From Syntrophorhabdus sp. PtaU1.Bin058 (lineage in GTDB: Bacteria; Desulfobacterota; Syntrophorhabdia; Syntrophorhabdales; Syntrophorhabdaceae), in the NCBI GenBank assembly GCA_002067975.1, contig MVRS01000074.1, positions 1 through 64,000 on the forward strand: a stretch of 64,000 nucleotides of DNA. The letters run 5' to 3'. The translations under genes and the position numbers were made by a program. Below are positions 28,508 to 37,685 of the stretch, one piece after another; the first letter of the stretch is position 1; each line of letters starts with the position of its first letter. Below the pieces are notes generated by a model. The model ran no database searches, was not told where the DNA came from, and worked only from the letters and a program-made list of their open reading frames with translations.

Positions 28508-29509
28508 TTATGGGATTGCGTCGAAGATGGTTCCTTCTGCCTGCCTTGGACCGTTGATCAGTGTGAAGGTCCCTATCGGCAAATCGGATTCTTCCCGCGA
28601 GATTGACAGGCCATGTTCTTCAAATCCCTTCATGTTGTCGCGCCTGTGACCGAGGAGGTGCGTGACGTCCCTTTTGTTGAGAATGACCGTGACGTCCCCC
28701 TTCATCGATTCGCGTTCGGCAACTGCCAGGACGGCACGATAGAACCCGAACGATTTTACTAAGTAACCGAAGGCGGGATGATAGTATCCGGCCACGATCC
28801 TCTCTTTCAGTATCTCGTTGTCCGTAAGCCCCATCTTGACGACCTTTATATCATGGCGCAGGGCATTGAGGTAGATATAGAGCGCCCTTTCAAGGACCTC
28901 TCTGAACTCGACGGGCACAAACCTCTTTTCCTGATAGAGGGTATGAAGGGGGGTTTCTTTCAAAACGGCGAGGGGATAGATCCTTATATAATGGGGTTTG
29001 AGACGGACCATATTCGCCCCCGTCTCCCTGATGTCGTCAAAGGTCTCGTCCGGCAAACCCACCATGAACTGGAGGGCAACCTGAAAACCTTTGTCCTTCA
29101 GGGTATGAAAGGCCAGGAGGAGATCTTCGGCAGTGTGTTTCCTGTTGAGCATTCTGAGAATGTCATTATTAAAGGACGGTATGCCGAGCTCGATAACGGT
29201 GACGCGCTGTTCCCGGAGGATGTCGATCAACTCCTCATTGAGCGGTACGGGCTTTGTGGAGATCCTGAAATTTGTGATATTCTCCCGGTAATCATCGAAA
29301 TATCCGAATATCCCTTTGAGGACATCAGGGCTCAGGCCGAATATATTGCCGCCGAAGAGACCGACCTCATAGGTGCCTTCTTTTTGCGGGAGGGATCTTT
29401 CTATCAATCGCCGGATGTCAATATCGTTCCGGGCGGTAATGTATCCCTGATTGCAATAGATACATCGATCATGACAACCGAGATGCGTGAGAAAGACCGG
29501 GACGATCAT
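28508..29509 (-). CDS. Elp3-like radical SAM protein
   Basis: 333 residues. The [4Fe-4S] cluster motif CHDRCIYC uses C12, C16 and C19 (CxxxCxxC), followed by the SAM-site sequence LFGGNIFGL and GLPDETFDD. The architecture resembles the Elp3/oxygen-independent coproporphyrinogen oxidase superfamily, but the acetyltransferase domain of true Elp3 is missing. In Deltaproteobacteria a gene of this kind often sits beside rnc, as here (9-bp gap). The reaction is unknown; tRNA modification is a reasonable guess. Confidence 0.85.
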   Translation of the reverse strand: MIVPVFLTHLGCHDRCIYCNQGYITARNDIDIRRLIERSLPQKEGTYEVGLFGGNIFGLSPDVLKGIFGYFDDYRENITNFRISTKPVPLNEELIDILREQRVTVIELGIPSFNNDILRMLNRKHTAEDLLLAFHTLKDKGFQVALQFMVGLPDETFDDIRETGANMVRLKPHYIRIYPLAVLKETPLHTLYQEKRFVPVEFREVLERALYIYLNALRHDIKVVKMGLTDNEILKERIVAGYYHPAFGYLVKSFGFYRAVLAVAERESMKGDVTVILNKRDVTHLLGHRRDNMKGFEEHGLSISREESDLPIGTFTLINGPRQAEGTIFDAIP

Positions 29510-29518
29510 GACGGACCG

Positions 29519-30193
29519 TTACTTCTGTTCTTTGTTGCTGAATTGATTCAGGAGCGCCCTTGCTGCATGCTGTTCCGCCTCTTTCTTGCTTTTCCCTGTT
29601 CCCTTTGCGCGGAACTCCTTCCCGATGCAGACGGATACGGCAAAGCCTTCCTTTGTTTTTCGTGTAAATTTGTACTTTGGGAGCAGCCCCCATTTTTTCT
29701 GGGAATATTCCTGAAGGACATTTTTCGGGTTCTTCTCCGTCAGTTTTTCTTCGTTGAAATAGGGCAGGAAGAACTCCTTGATTACCTTGGTTACCTTTCG
29801 CATACCGCCATCGAGGTAGATGGCGCCGATGAGTGATTCGAGCATATTCGACAAGACCTTGGACTCTTCCGGCACATTGTTTTCGCCGTTACCGTAGGCC
29901 ATGTGTTTCCATAACTCGATCTTGTTCGCTATCTCTGTGAGGGTTTCACGTTTCACGAGGCTTGACCGCGCGTTGCTGAGAAACCCCTCGTCCCTTTTCC
30001 GGTATTTTTTATAAAGAAGTATGCTGATGACGCTGTTCAGTATTGCATCCCCGAGGTACTCGAGTTTTTCGTTTTGCGATTGCCGGGATTCCTTTTTTTC
30101 ATTAAACCAGGAACTGTGGGTTATTGCCTCCTTGAGGAGTTCCTTGTTTTTGAATACGTAATGAACGGTCTTTTCTAAGGAGGTAGGGTACAT
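29519..30193 (-). CDS. rnc: Ribonuclease III
   Basis: 224 residues. The signature NEKLEYLGDAIL carries catalytic E45 and D49; the second acidic pair is in ESLIGAIYLDGG. A C-terminal double-stranded RNA-binding domain follows (PKNVLQEYSQKKWG ... GKSKKEAEQHAARALLNQF). It processes rRNA precursors and other duplex RNAs. The many hairpin-forming repeat islands of this genome would be natural substrates if transcribed. Confidence 0.97.
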   Translation of the reverse strand: MYPTSLEKTVHYVFKNKELLKEAITHSSWFNEKKESRQSQNEKLEYLGDAILNSVISILLYKKYRKRDEGFLSNARSSLVKRETLTEIANKIELWKHMAYGNGENNVPEESKVLSNMLESLIGAIYLDGGMRKVTKVIKEFFLPYFNEEKLTEKNPKNVLQEYSQKKWGLLPKYKFTRKTKEGFAVSVCIGKEFRAKGTGKSKKEAEQHAARALLNQFSNKEQK

Positions 30194-30200
30194 AACATTC

Positions 30201-30278
30201 GGCTGAGAGCAGAGAGCTTAAGAGCAGAGAGGATGAATTTTTTCAGGCTCTCCGCTCCTCGCTCTTAGCTCTATTCTA
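30201..30278 (+). repeat. Inverted 7-bp repeat island between rnc and acyl-CoA ligase
   Basis: Left arm GCTGAGA, GCAGAGA, GCAGAGA (30202-30230); right arm GGCTCTC, CGCTCCT, CGCTCTT, AGCTCTA (30246-30275), the reverse complement class. The ligase stop codon (30278-30276) is formed by the last unit. Confidence 0.85.
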
Positions 30279-31856
30279 TATCTTAAATGCTTCTTCTCTT
30301 CCTGAGTACTGTTTTCTTAGTTTCGGCTTTTCTATTTTGCCCGTCGGGTTCCTGGGTACTTCGCCGAAGAAGACCTTTCTCGGCCTCTTGTATTTCGGAA
30401 GCCCTTCACAGAATTTCAGGACCTCTTCCTCGGTCAGTTTCTTGCCGGGTGCAACGTCAACGATAACGGCGACAATCTCGCCGAGCCGCTCATCAGGCAG
30501 CCCGATCGCGGCGATGTCTTTCACGTTCGGGTTCGTATGGAGGAAATCTTCGACCTCGACGGGGAATACGTTCTCGCCGCCGGTGATAATGACATCTTTC
30601 TTCCGGTCAACGAGCCAGATAAAGCCATCCTCATCCTCCCGCGCCATGTCACCGGTGTAAAGCCACCCGCCTACCAGTGTCTTTGCCGTTGCCTCAGGAT
30701 TTCTGTAGTATTCCCTCATAACCCCGTCGCCGCGGACAATAAGCTCTCCCGGCTCGCCCTTCTTTACAACCTTGCCGTTTTCATCAACGATCTGCGTCTC
30801 CCAGTTAAATCCGGGTTTGCCGATGGAGCCTATCTTGTGCTCGTTGCCGATGCCGAGGTGTACGCAGCCCGGACCCGTCGACTCGCTGAGGCCGTAGTTC
30901 GTATCGTACTGCATGTTCGGGAAGTATTTTTTCCAATGCTTGATAAGCGCAGGCGGTACCGGCTGAGCCCCGATGTGCATGAGACGCCACTGGTCAAGCT
31001 TGTAGTTGGAGAGCTTCAGTTCCCCGCTGTCGATCTTCAGGAGGATGTCCTGGGCCCAGGGGACGAGCAGCCAGACGATGGTCCCGCCTTCCTCGCTCAC
31101 TGCCTCCAGGGTCCACTCCGGCGAAACACCCTTCAGGAGCACGCCCTTTGCCCCCACGATGAAGCTCCCGAACCAGTGCATCTTTGCGCCCGTATGGTAG
31201 AGCGGCGGGATAAGGATGAAGACGTCGTTTTTCCTCTGCCAGTGGTGGGCGTTCTCCGTGATGCATGCGCTGACCATGTTCTTGTGGGTCAGCAGGATCG
31301 GCTTGGGCTGACCGGTTGTCCCGGACGTGAAATAGAGACCGCAGGGGTCTGCAAAGGTAATCTCCACATCAAGGGGCGTCGCCTTCGCGGCATCGACAAG
31401 CTTTCTGAATGATTCTGCATAGGCAGGGATGTTCTGCCCCACGCAGATGTAGTGTTTCACCGTCGGCAGCTGGTCCTTTATCGCTTCGATCCGTTTCGCA
31501 AATTCTTCATCGTAGACAACGACCGTTGGTTCTGCCACATCGCAGCAATATTTCACATCTTCCGCGGTAAAGCGGAAATTAAGGGGTACGACCCAGGCGC
31601 CTGTCCGTACGATCCCGAAGTACGCGACAAGCCAGTCAAAGGAATTCATCATAAAGTGAACGACCTTGTCGCCCCTTTTTACCCCTTTTGCCGTAAGGAC
31701 ATTGGCAAATTGATTCGCCTGGTCGTCAAACTGCTTCCAGGTAAACTCGACCCTTTTCTTTTCGGCGGGTATTCTCTCCACAAGCGCCACGTCGTTCGGA
31801 AACCTGCGGGCGTTTCTTGCGAGGATCTCGCCTATGTGTACATATACGTCACCCAT
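30276..31856 (-). CDS. AMP-forming acyl-CoA ligase (fatty or aromatic acid)
   Basis: 526 residues, complete ANL-family enzyme. It carries the P-loop-like FTSGTTGQPKP (about residue 175), YGLSEST (A5), GWLYTGD (A7), the hinge DRKKDVIITGG and the C-terminal catalytic lysine in NPTGKIEKPKL. It converts a carboxylic acid, ATP and CoA to acyl-CoA, AMP and PPi. Substrate choice cannot be read reliably. It is divergent from a second, similar ligase 120 bp away, suggesting joint control. Confidence 0.92.
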   Translation of the reverse strand: MGDVYVHIGEILARNARRFPNDVALVERIPAEKKRVEFTWKQFDDQANQFANVLTAKGVKRGDKVVHFMMNSFDWLVAYFGIVRTGAWVVPLNFRFTAEDVKYCCDVAEPTVVVYDEEFAKRIEAIKDQLPTVKHYICVGQNIPAYAESFRKLVDAAKATPLDVEITFADPCGLYFTSGTTGQPKPILLTHKNMVSACITENAHHWQRKNDVFILIPPLYHTGAKMHWFGSFIVGAKGVLLKGVSPEWTLEAVSEEGGTIVWLLVPWAQDILLKIDSGELKLSNYKLDQWRLMHIGAQPVPPALIKHWKKYFPNMQYDTNYGLSESTGPGCVHLGIGNEHKIGSIGKPGFNWETQIVDENGKVVKKGEPGELIVRGDGVMREYYRNPEATAKTLVGGWLYTGDMAREDEDGFIWLVDRKKDVIITGGENVFPVEVEDFLHTNPNVKDIAAIGLPDERLGEIVAVIVDVAPGKKLTEEEVLKFCEGLPKYKRPRKVFFGEVPRNPTGKIEKPKLRKQYSGREEAFKI

Positions 31857-31892
31857 AATTACTCCCTCCCCAATTATCCGGTAATTTTAATG

Positions 31893-31921
31893 TTGACAAA
31901 CAACACTGTTCAATTTATCAT
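31893..31921 (+). promoter_or_regulatory. Strong sigma-70 promoter between divergent ligases
   Basis: TTGACA (31893-31898), 17-bp spacer, TATCAT (31916-31921), reading towards the ligase at 31978. The -35 box lies inside an inverted repeat TGTTG-ACAAA-CAACA (31891-31905), a possible operator. Confidence 0.75.
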
Positions 31922-31977
31922 GCTAAAAATCGTAAAGCAATATAAAAACAGTAACATAAACACAAAAGGAGGGTATT

Positions 31978-33576
31978 ATGAATTTTGCAAGATTTTCGGG
32001 TCTCAATGCCAGTAAGTTCCCCAAAAGAGAGTTCATCATCGAGAGTTATCCGTCAAAAAAGATGCGACGATGTCTTACCTGGGAACAGTTTGATGAGCAG
32101 GCGAACAAGATCGCCAATTACCTGATGAAGGACTGTGGCGTCAAGAAGGGTGACATCGTTGTTCACCTTATGATGAACTCGATGGAATGGTATGCAAGCT
32201 ATATAGCCGTACTCAAGACAGGTGCAACAGTAACGCCTCTCAATTTCCGTTTCGCAAGCGCGGACATCAAGTATGCAGCGGATGTCACAAAATGCAAGGC
32301 CTTCATGTTCGGAGAACAGTTTAACGCAAGAATGGAACCGATCATGAAAGATATGGACTATTGCAAACACTTCATCTGCCTCGGCAACACCATCCCCGCA
32401 GGTGTAAAATCCTACAACGAAATCCTCGAAAAAGGCGATGCGTCCGGGGTCTGTGTCGAAACGGGCGATGACGATATGGCAGAACTCATGTTCACCTCCG
32501 GCACGACAGGGGCGCCGAAACCCGTGTGCCACACCCACAATACACTCTTCTATATCGGCATAGGCAATGCCCTTACCTATAATGAAGGGTACAACAGTGT
32601 GTACCTCGCGCCGCATCCGTACTATCACAGCGGCACGCTCTTTCTTTCCTTCCCGTGTTATATAGCGGCAGGCAAGGTCCTTATGCCGATGGAGCTGCAG
32701 CCTGAATTTTATCTCCAGTCAATGGCAGAGGAGAAATGTACAGGCGGCTGGAATACGGTCCCTACATGGTCCGACGTGATAAACGCCATAAAGTCCGGCC
32801 AGGTAGACCTCAAAAAATATGACCTTTCTGCCCTTTTGCACATAGAGATCGGCGCTCAGCCGGTTCCTTACATCCTCCTTGAGGATTCAAAGAAGATCTT
32901 CCCCAAGCTCCCGATCGCAAACATATATGGTATCACGGAAGGCGGCGGCGGCGGTCTCACGAACTGTTATGACGAAGACATCATGAGAAAACCCGGTTCC
33001 ATCGGAAAGGCGACAGCCTTTATGGAGGCCAAGGTCGTTGACAACGAGGGCAAAGAGCTTCCTGCCAGCGGTGTCGGCGAACTGCTTATCAAGGGACCGC
33101 GGCTCATGAAAGAATATGCCTTCAACCCCGAGATGACGGCCAAGACGATCAAGGACGGCTGGCTCTATACCGGCGACCTTGCATATAAAGACGATGAAGG
33201 CTTCATCTTCTTCGCTGACAGGGCAAAAGACCTGATCATCAGGGGCGGCGAGAACATCTTCCCGGCTGAGATCGAAGACGCCCTGAGGAAGCATCCCAAG
33301 ATCCAGGACGTTGCCGTTCTCGGTTATCCTCACCCGAGGCTCGTTGAGATCGTTATGGCGATTATCCAGCCCAAGGAAGGCCAGACCATTGCCGACGAGG
33401 AGGTCATCAATTTCGTAAAGGAGAAGGGTCTCGCGAAATACAAATGGCCTGAAAAGATGGTATATACCGCCATCCCGAGAAACCCTGCAGGCAAGATCGA
33501 GAAGCCGAAACTGAGGGACATCTACGTAAAGCCTGCAAAAGAGGCAATGGAGAAGGAGTTCAAGAAACAGTCGTAA
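31978..33576 (+). CDS. AMP-forming acyl-CoA ligase
   Basis: 532 residues, ATG after AAGGAGGG. ANL motifs are intact: FTSGTTGAPKP (about residue 178), IYGITEGG, GWLYTGD, DRAKDLIIRGGENIFPAEIE and the terminal NPAGKIEKPKL lysine. It is similar to the divergent ligase upstream over the whole length, so the pair may descend from a duplication. A strong terminator follows at 33604, so the gene forms its own unit. Confidence 0.92.
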   Translation: MNFARFSGLNASKFPKREFIIESYPSKKMRRCLTWEQFDEQANKIANYLMKDCGVKKGDIVVHLMMNSMEWYASYIAVLKTGATVTPLNFRFASADIKYAADVTKCKAFMFGEQFNARMEPIMKDMDYCKHFICLGNTIPAGVKSYNEILEKGDASGVCVETGDDDMAELMFTSGTTGAPKPVCHTHNTLFYIGIGNALTYNEGYNSVYLAPHPYYHSGTLFLSFPCYIAAGKVLMPMELQPEFYLQSMAEEKCTGGWNTVPTWSDVINAIKSGQVDLKKYDLSALLHIEIGAQPVPYILLEDSKKIFPKLPIANIYGITEGGGGGLTNCYDEDIMRKPGSIGKATAFMEAKVVDNEGKELPASGVGELLIKGPRLMKEYAFNPEMTAKTIKDGWLYTGDLAYKDDEGFIFFADRAKDLIIRGGENIFPAEIEDALRKHPKIQDVAVLGYPHPRLVEIVMAIIQPKEGQTIADEEVINFVKEKGLAKYKWPEKMVYTAIPRNPAGKIEKPKLRDIYVKPAKEAMEKEFKKQS

Positions 33577-33603
33577 TACGCGGAGGCAATAACCCTGAGC
33601 ACC

Positions 33604-33635
33604 AAACGCCCGCCGGTTCGGCGGGCGTTTTCTTT
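33604..33635 (+). terminator. Rho-independent terminator of the ligase gene
   Basis: Nine-bp GC stem CGCCCGCCG/CGGCGGGCG with loop GTT, extended by AAA/TTT pairs and followed by TTTTCTTTT. Confidence 0.92.
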
Positions 33636-33700
33636 TATCCCGGTTTTTTCATCAGGTTCAGCGCTTGTATCGGTATGTCCCCGCAAACACGCTGGATAAG

Positions 33701-33880
33701 GGCAGTGAATAGCAAAAAGCCGTCAGCAGTCAGCACACAGCCATCAGCAATAAGTAAGGTCTATCTGGTCTTGCTCGTCTTAACCTTGAACGTTGAACAT
33801 GAACGTTGAACAGATTTTTGTTCACGACTTACGGGTTTTTCGATATACGATCTACACCCTGCCATGATCGGTCATCGGGG
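33701..33880 (+). repeat. Long 7-bp repeat island before the XRE-cupin gene
   Basis: Word blocks in series: GTGAATAG-type (33704-33712), GTCAGCA/CACAGCC/ATCAGCA (33722-33748), TTGAACG/TTGAACA (33786-33812), ACGACTT-ACGGG (33824-33834) and CGATATA-CGATCTA (33841-33854). This explains most of the 380-bp space between 33577 and 33956; the rest holds the terminator and a promoter. Confidence 0.87.
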
Positions 33881-33921
33881 TCCGGCACCAGGGTCAATAT
33901 ATACAAAAGTAAATATTTTCC

Positions 33922-33949
33922 TTGACAACTATTTATTTATTGATACAAT
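33922..33949 (+). promoter_or_regulatory. Promoter of the XRE-cupin regulator (leaderless?)
   Basis: TTGACA (33922-33927), 16-bp spacer and TACAAT (33944-33949), preceded by TG as an extended -10. Transcription should begin about 33956, on or next to the GTG start codon at 33957. Confidence 0.65.
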
Positions 33950-33956
33950 TTGATCT

Positions 33957-34481
33957 GTGGAAGTGGGAAATAAGATACGGCAGATCAGAAAGAAACAGAA
34001 CATGAGCATGAAGGAGTTGGCGAAGCGGGTCGGGCTCAGCTATCTTACCATCCAGAGGATCGAGACGGGGGAGGTCAGTCCGTCGGTGGCTGTTCTGTCC
34101 GAGATCGCTTACTGCCTGAAATATCCCATCTCCGGTTTTTTTGACAAGGAAATAGGCATACAGCTTATAAAAAAGGCCGACCAGCCCGAGATAGAGTCTT
34201 CCACGCTGACGCTCAAGCTGCTTGTTCCCAAAGGTCTTATCAACGACAAGATATCCGTTAGTCTCGGAAAAACAAATATAGGTAAATGCGTAGATCTACA
34301 TAAGAACCAAGGTCTCGAAATAACATATATTTTAAAGGGCAGATGTCGTAAAACCTACGACAATAAGGTCCTTGAACTGGAGGCCGGCGATATCGTCTGC
34401 TTCGACGCCGAGCGGCCTCACTCAGTAGAGGCGCTTGAACCCATGGAGTTTATAAACTTTTACTTGCGACAGGTCCCGTGA
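33957..34481 (+). CDS. XRE-family regulator with C-terminal cupin domain
   Basis: 174 residues. The N-terminal helix-turn-helix (GNKIRQIRKKQNMSMKELAKRVGLSYLTIQRIETG) spans residues 4-60. The C-terminal cupin (about 100-170: LEITYILKGRCRKTYDNKVLELEAGDIVCFDAERPHSVEAL) probably senses a small molecule. The GTG at 33957 or the one at 33963 must be the start, since helix 1 begins there, and no Shine-Dalgarno is seen. It lies just before livK and is a likely controller of the transporter/ligase genes. Confidence 0.88.
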   Translation: MEVGNKIRQIRKKQNMSMKELAKRVGLSYLTIQRIETGEVSPSVAVLSEIAYCLKYPISGFFDKEIGIQLIKKADQPEIESSTLTLKLLVPKGLINDKISVSLGKTNIGKCVDLHKNQGLEITYILKGRCRKTYDNKVLELEAGDIVCFDAERPHSVEALEPMEFINFYLRQVP

Positions 34482-34525
34482 CACAGGGATTTGGTTTACA
34501 TAAAAACACATTATAAGGAGGGATT

Positions 34526-35794
34526 ATGACAACATGGAAGGTATTACCTAAGATCGTGATATTGCTGGTTGCTTTTCTTTTCCTGTCGTCTCAGGCGGCC
34601 TTTGCGGCACCGGCAGAGAAGGGGAAGCCGATCGTCATCGGCGTTCCAAGTTCATTTAAATCGATAGAAGCGGCAGATGGATTGAAGGCTATCACGCTGG
34701 CGGTCGAGGAGATCAACGCAAAAGGCGGGGTCAAAGTAGGTAACGAAAAGAAAATGCTAAAGATCGAATCTATCGAAACAAGGGACATGGAGCCGGGCGT
34801 GCCGCTTGCCGATGCATTGCTGGCTAACGAGAAGCTTATTCTTGAAAAGAAACCAAACGTGATTATCCAGGGGCCGACGAGGTCCGAGGTGCTCCTTGCT
34901 GCTATGGATCTGTATGCACAGTACAAGATCCCGAGCATCAACAATGCCGTGGCGTCGAAGTTCGTGGACAAGTATCTCTCTAATCCTGAAAAGTACAGAC
35001 ACTGTTTCAGGATGTTCGACGGCAAGTATGTCGTTGCCGGACTCGGGGATGTGATGGCCAAGATGAACAAGGACTATGGATTCAAGAAGGCATATATAGT
35101 AGTGCAGGATGCCATCTGGGCGGTTGGGATCGCCAACGGCATGAATGCGTGGTATAAGAACAACGGCTGGGAAGTGGTAGGATTCGACAAGTATCCTACG
35201 GGCGCCTCGGACTTTTCCAGCACCCTTATAAAGGCAAAACAGGCAGGAGTCCAGGTCATCTTCTGCATCTTTGACATGCCTCAAAGCGGTATTCTCGTAC
35301 AACAATGGAAAGACATGAAGATACCGGCGGTCTTTGCCGGATTTATCTCACCGCTTATGGGATCAAAGGCCTGGACGACCTTCGGAGATAAGATCGAAGG
35401 TGTCATCAATATCTGCTTTGACGGGGGTAACCTGCCGCTGGAAAAATATCCCCCTGCAAAAAAGTTCTATGAGGCCTACAAAAAGAGATGGGGAGAGATG
35501 CAGGTCGGGCATAAGCCTGCCGTTGACTACGATGGTGTATACGCTATGGTGGGCGCAATCGAGAGGGCAGGGTCCCTTGACCCTGACAAGATCGCCAAAG
35601 AGCTTGAAAAAACAAATATGGTAGGATGTACCGGCAGGATCCATTTCAAAGACCACCAGTATGTATTCGGCGTAGACCCGAAGATTGACGCAATCTCCGC
35701 TGTATACCAGTGGAAGAAAGGCGGGAAAAGGGTCCCCATATTTCCTGACAGCATCGCAGAGGGAGTTATCGAAAAACCTGCTTCAATGAAATAG
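34526..35794 (+). CDS. ABC transporter substrate-binding protein, Liv/HAAT type
   Basis: 422 residues, ATG after AAGGAGGG. A signal peptide (VLPKIVILLVAFLFLSSQAAFA, cleavage probable before APAEKG) directs it to the periplasm. The body is the Peripla_BP_6/Leu-Ile-Val-binding fold. It is the capture subunit of the five-gene transporter. Members in degraders often bind aromatic or other carboxylates instead of amino acids; the ligase genes around it favour that reading. Confidence 0.9.
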   Translation: MTTWKVLPKIVILLVAFLFLSSQAAFAAPAEKGKPIVIGVPSSFKSIEAADGLKAITLAVEEINAKGGVKVGNEKKMLKIESIETRDMEPGVPLADALLANEKLILEKKPNVIIQGPTRSEVLLAAMDLYAQYKIPSINNAVASKFVDKYLSNPEKYRHCFRMFDGKYVVAGLGDVMAKMNKDYGFKKAYIVVQDAIWAVGIANGMNAWYKNNGWEVVGFDKYPTGASDFSSTLIKAKQAGVQVIFCIFDMPQSGILVQQWKDMKIPAVFAGFISPLMGSKAWTTFGDKIEGVINICFDGGNLPLEKYPPAKKFYEAYKKRWGEMQVGHKPAVDYDGVYAMVGAIERAGSLDPDKIAKELEKTNMVGCTGRIHFKDHQYVFGVDPKIDAISAVYQWKKGGKRVPIFPDSIAEGVIEKPASMK

Positions 35795-35802
35795 GAGGGG
35801 GC

Positions 35803-36663
35803 GTGCTCGTCTACGGATTTATCAACAGCGTGATCCTGATGATGATTGCACTTGGGTTCAGCATAACGTTCGGAATCAGCAGGGTTGCCAATTTTTCCCA
35901 CGGTGGGTTCTATATATTGGGAGGAATTCTTACGTGGTACGGCCTTATCAAACTGGGCCTGCCTTATTTCCTCTCGGCAGGCCTTTCAATAATTATCGTC
36001 GGAATTATCGGGGCCGTTATGTACCGGGTTGTCCTCGTTCGCCTGAGGGGCCTTGAGCTTTCCGAGGTCATCGCAACCTTTTCTCTGGGGATTGTGATCC
36101 TTGAGCTTCTGAGGGGACTCGGGGTGTTTGGTTATGAATTCAGAAACCCAGTGTTCATAGACGGCTCTGTCGAGATCTTTGGTGTCGGCGTTGGCATACA
36201 GAGGATTATCATCGTCTGCGCCGGCGCTGTCCTCCTCCTGATCCTCCATGTCTTTGTCCACCACACGAAGATGGGGCTCGCGTTCAGGGGCGTGGCCCAG
36301 CAGGAGCACACTGCCTTATCGGTCGGCATTAATCCCGACCAGGTCTCCATGCTGAGCCTGGCCATGGGTTCGATCATGTGCGCCCTTGCCGCAGTTCTCA
36401 TCTTGCCACTCGGCGTTATCTCGGTGGACGAGGGATATGACATACTCATAAAGGCATTGGCGGTCTGTATTATCGGAGGGCTCGAAAGCACGCTCGGGGT
36501 ACTCGTGGCCGCCTTCATAATCGGCTATATTGAGGTGCTTACTTCCATGTACATCTCCTCGTCGCTCACGTCCGTTATCCCCCTGGCATGCATGCTTGTG
36601 ATTCTCCTGATCAGACCTTCGGGAATATTCGGTAAATCCAAAGAGATTGAGGAGCGGGTATGA
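35803..36663 (+). CDS. livH: ABC transporter permease, LivH type
   Basis: 286 residues, hydrophobic, about eight membrane helices. GTG start after AGGAGGGGG. LivH features: ALGFSITFGISRVANFSHGGFYILG near the start and the EAA-like loop ALAVCIIGGLESTLGVLVAAF. Overlaps livM by 4 bp (ATGA). The symbol denotes family, not proven amino-acid transport. Confidence 0.9.
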   Translation: MLVYGFINSVILMMIALGFSITFGISRVANFSHGGFYILGGILTWYGLIKLGLPYFLSAGLSIIIVGIIGAVMYRVVLVRLRGLELSEVIATFSLGIVILELLRGLGVFGYEFRNPVFIDGSVEIFGVGVGIQRIIIVCAGAVLLLILHVFVHHTKMGLAFRGVAQQEHTALSVGINPDQVSMLSLAMGSIMCALAAVLILPLGVISVDEGYDILIKALAVCIIGGLESTLGVLVAAFIIGYIEVLTSMYISSSLTSVIPLACMLVILLIRPSGIFGKSKEIEERV

Positions 36664-37685
36664 GCACAGAGCGCAGAAGGGAAAGGATCGACAGACCTAT
36701 CAAGGCAGTAACGGATGACATCTTCTGCCTTTCGTCGATGCGCGAGATCGCATATCTCGTCATACCGCGCATCCTGCCCATTGTAGGTCTCCTGCTTCTT
36801 GGATTCCTCGTCCCCACTTATTGGAGAAAAGTGATTGTCATAACCTTCATAATGGGAATGATGGCCCTTAGCTGGGACTTTATGGCCTCCTGCGGGCTCA
36901 CATCGCTTGGCCAGGCCCTCTTTTTTGCGATTGGGGCATACAGCTCAGCGGCGGTGAATCACTATCTCGGGCTACCCATATATCTTTCCATCCCGCTGGG
37001 AACCCTTATCGGCGCGATCATCTCCACGGCCTGTATCTATCCTGCCCTCGGGCTTAGAGGCATATACTTCTCAATGGTGACCCTCATCATACCCCTCATG
37101 CTCATGCGTGTCGTGGAGACAACGGGTATCCTCGGAGGGACTGAAGGCATCACGGGCCTGACCCATTTCCCCGGCATGTTTATTACTACAACGATCAGTA
37201 TGGCTGCCCTGTGGGCTACGTTCTTCGGCCTGAGACGACTCATCGATTCCGATTACGGGCATATCTTCGTTGCATTGAAAGATAACGACAGGGCCGTCGA
37301 GGCATCAGGCTTAAGCATCCGGTGGTTCAAGGTCCAGGCCATTTTCATAGGAAGCGCCATATGCTGTTTCTGCGGCGCCTTCATGACCCACTACTACATG
37401 AGTGTCGGCATGTCCGCCTTTGCCGTGGACCTGTCTATATTTCCTATTGCAGCGAGCGTAGTGGGAGGGATGGGAACACTTGCAGGACCATTGCTTGGAG
37501 CGATCATCCTCGGTCCTCTTTCAGAGGCGCTCAGGACCTTTGGTTCTTTCAGGGTTGTTATCTATGCCGCGCTTCTCGGCACGTTCATCGTCACGCTCCC
37601 CGAAGGTCTGTTCCCTTACTTGGCCAGAAAGTATCAACAAATAGAGAGATGGGTGGAGGCCCCCGGTGGAATATCTGAAGATTGA
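36660..37685 (+). CDS. livM: ABC transporter permease, LivM type
   Basis: 341 residues, about nine membrane helices. It has a longer cytoplasmic N-terminus than LivH (RRERIDRPIKAVTDD) and the LivM core SCGLTSLGQALFFAIGAYSSA and VVGGMGTLAGPLLGA. Pairs with LivH to form the translocation path. Its 3' end overlaps the ATPase gene by 20 bp. Confidence 0.9.
   Translation: MSTERRRERIDRPIKAVTDDIFCLSSMREIAYLVIPRILPIVGLLLLGFLVPTYWRKVIVITFIMGMMALSWDFMASCGLTSLGQALFFAIGAYSSAAVNHYLGLPIYLSIPLGTLIGAIISTACIYPALGLRGIYFSMVTLIIPLMLMRVVETTGILGGTEGITGLTHFPGMFITTTISMAALWATFFGLRRLIDSDYGHIFVALKDNDRAVEASGLSIRWFKVQAIFIGSAICCFCGAFMTHYYMSVGMSAFAVDLSIFPIAASVVGGMGTLAGPLLGAIILGPLSEALRTFGSFRVVIYAALLGTFIVTLPEGLFPYLARKYQQIERWVEAPGGISED

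Noticed and set aside
28778-29836. 352-codon plus-strand frame crossing the radical SAM gene and rnc
   Set aside because: Both minus-strand proteins carry clear catalytic motifs; the antisense frame spans their junction and has no start signal.
30537-31412. 291-codon plus-strand frame opposite the acyl-CoA ligase
   Set aside because: Antisense shadow of a strongly conserved ANL enzyme.
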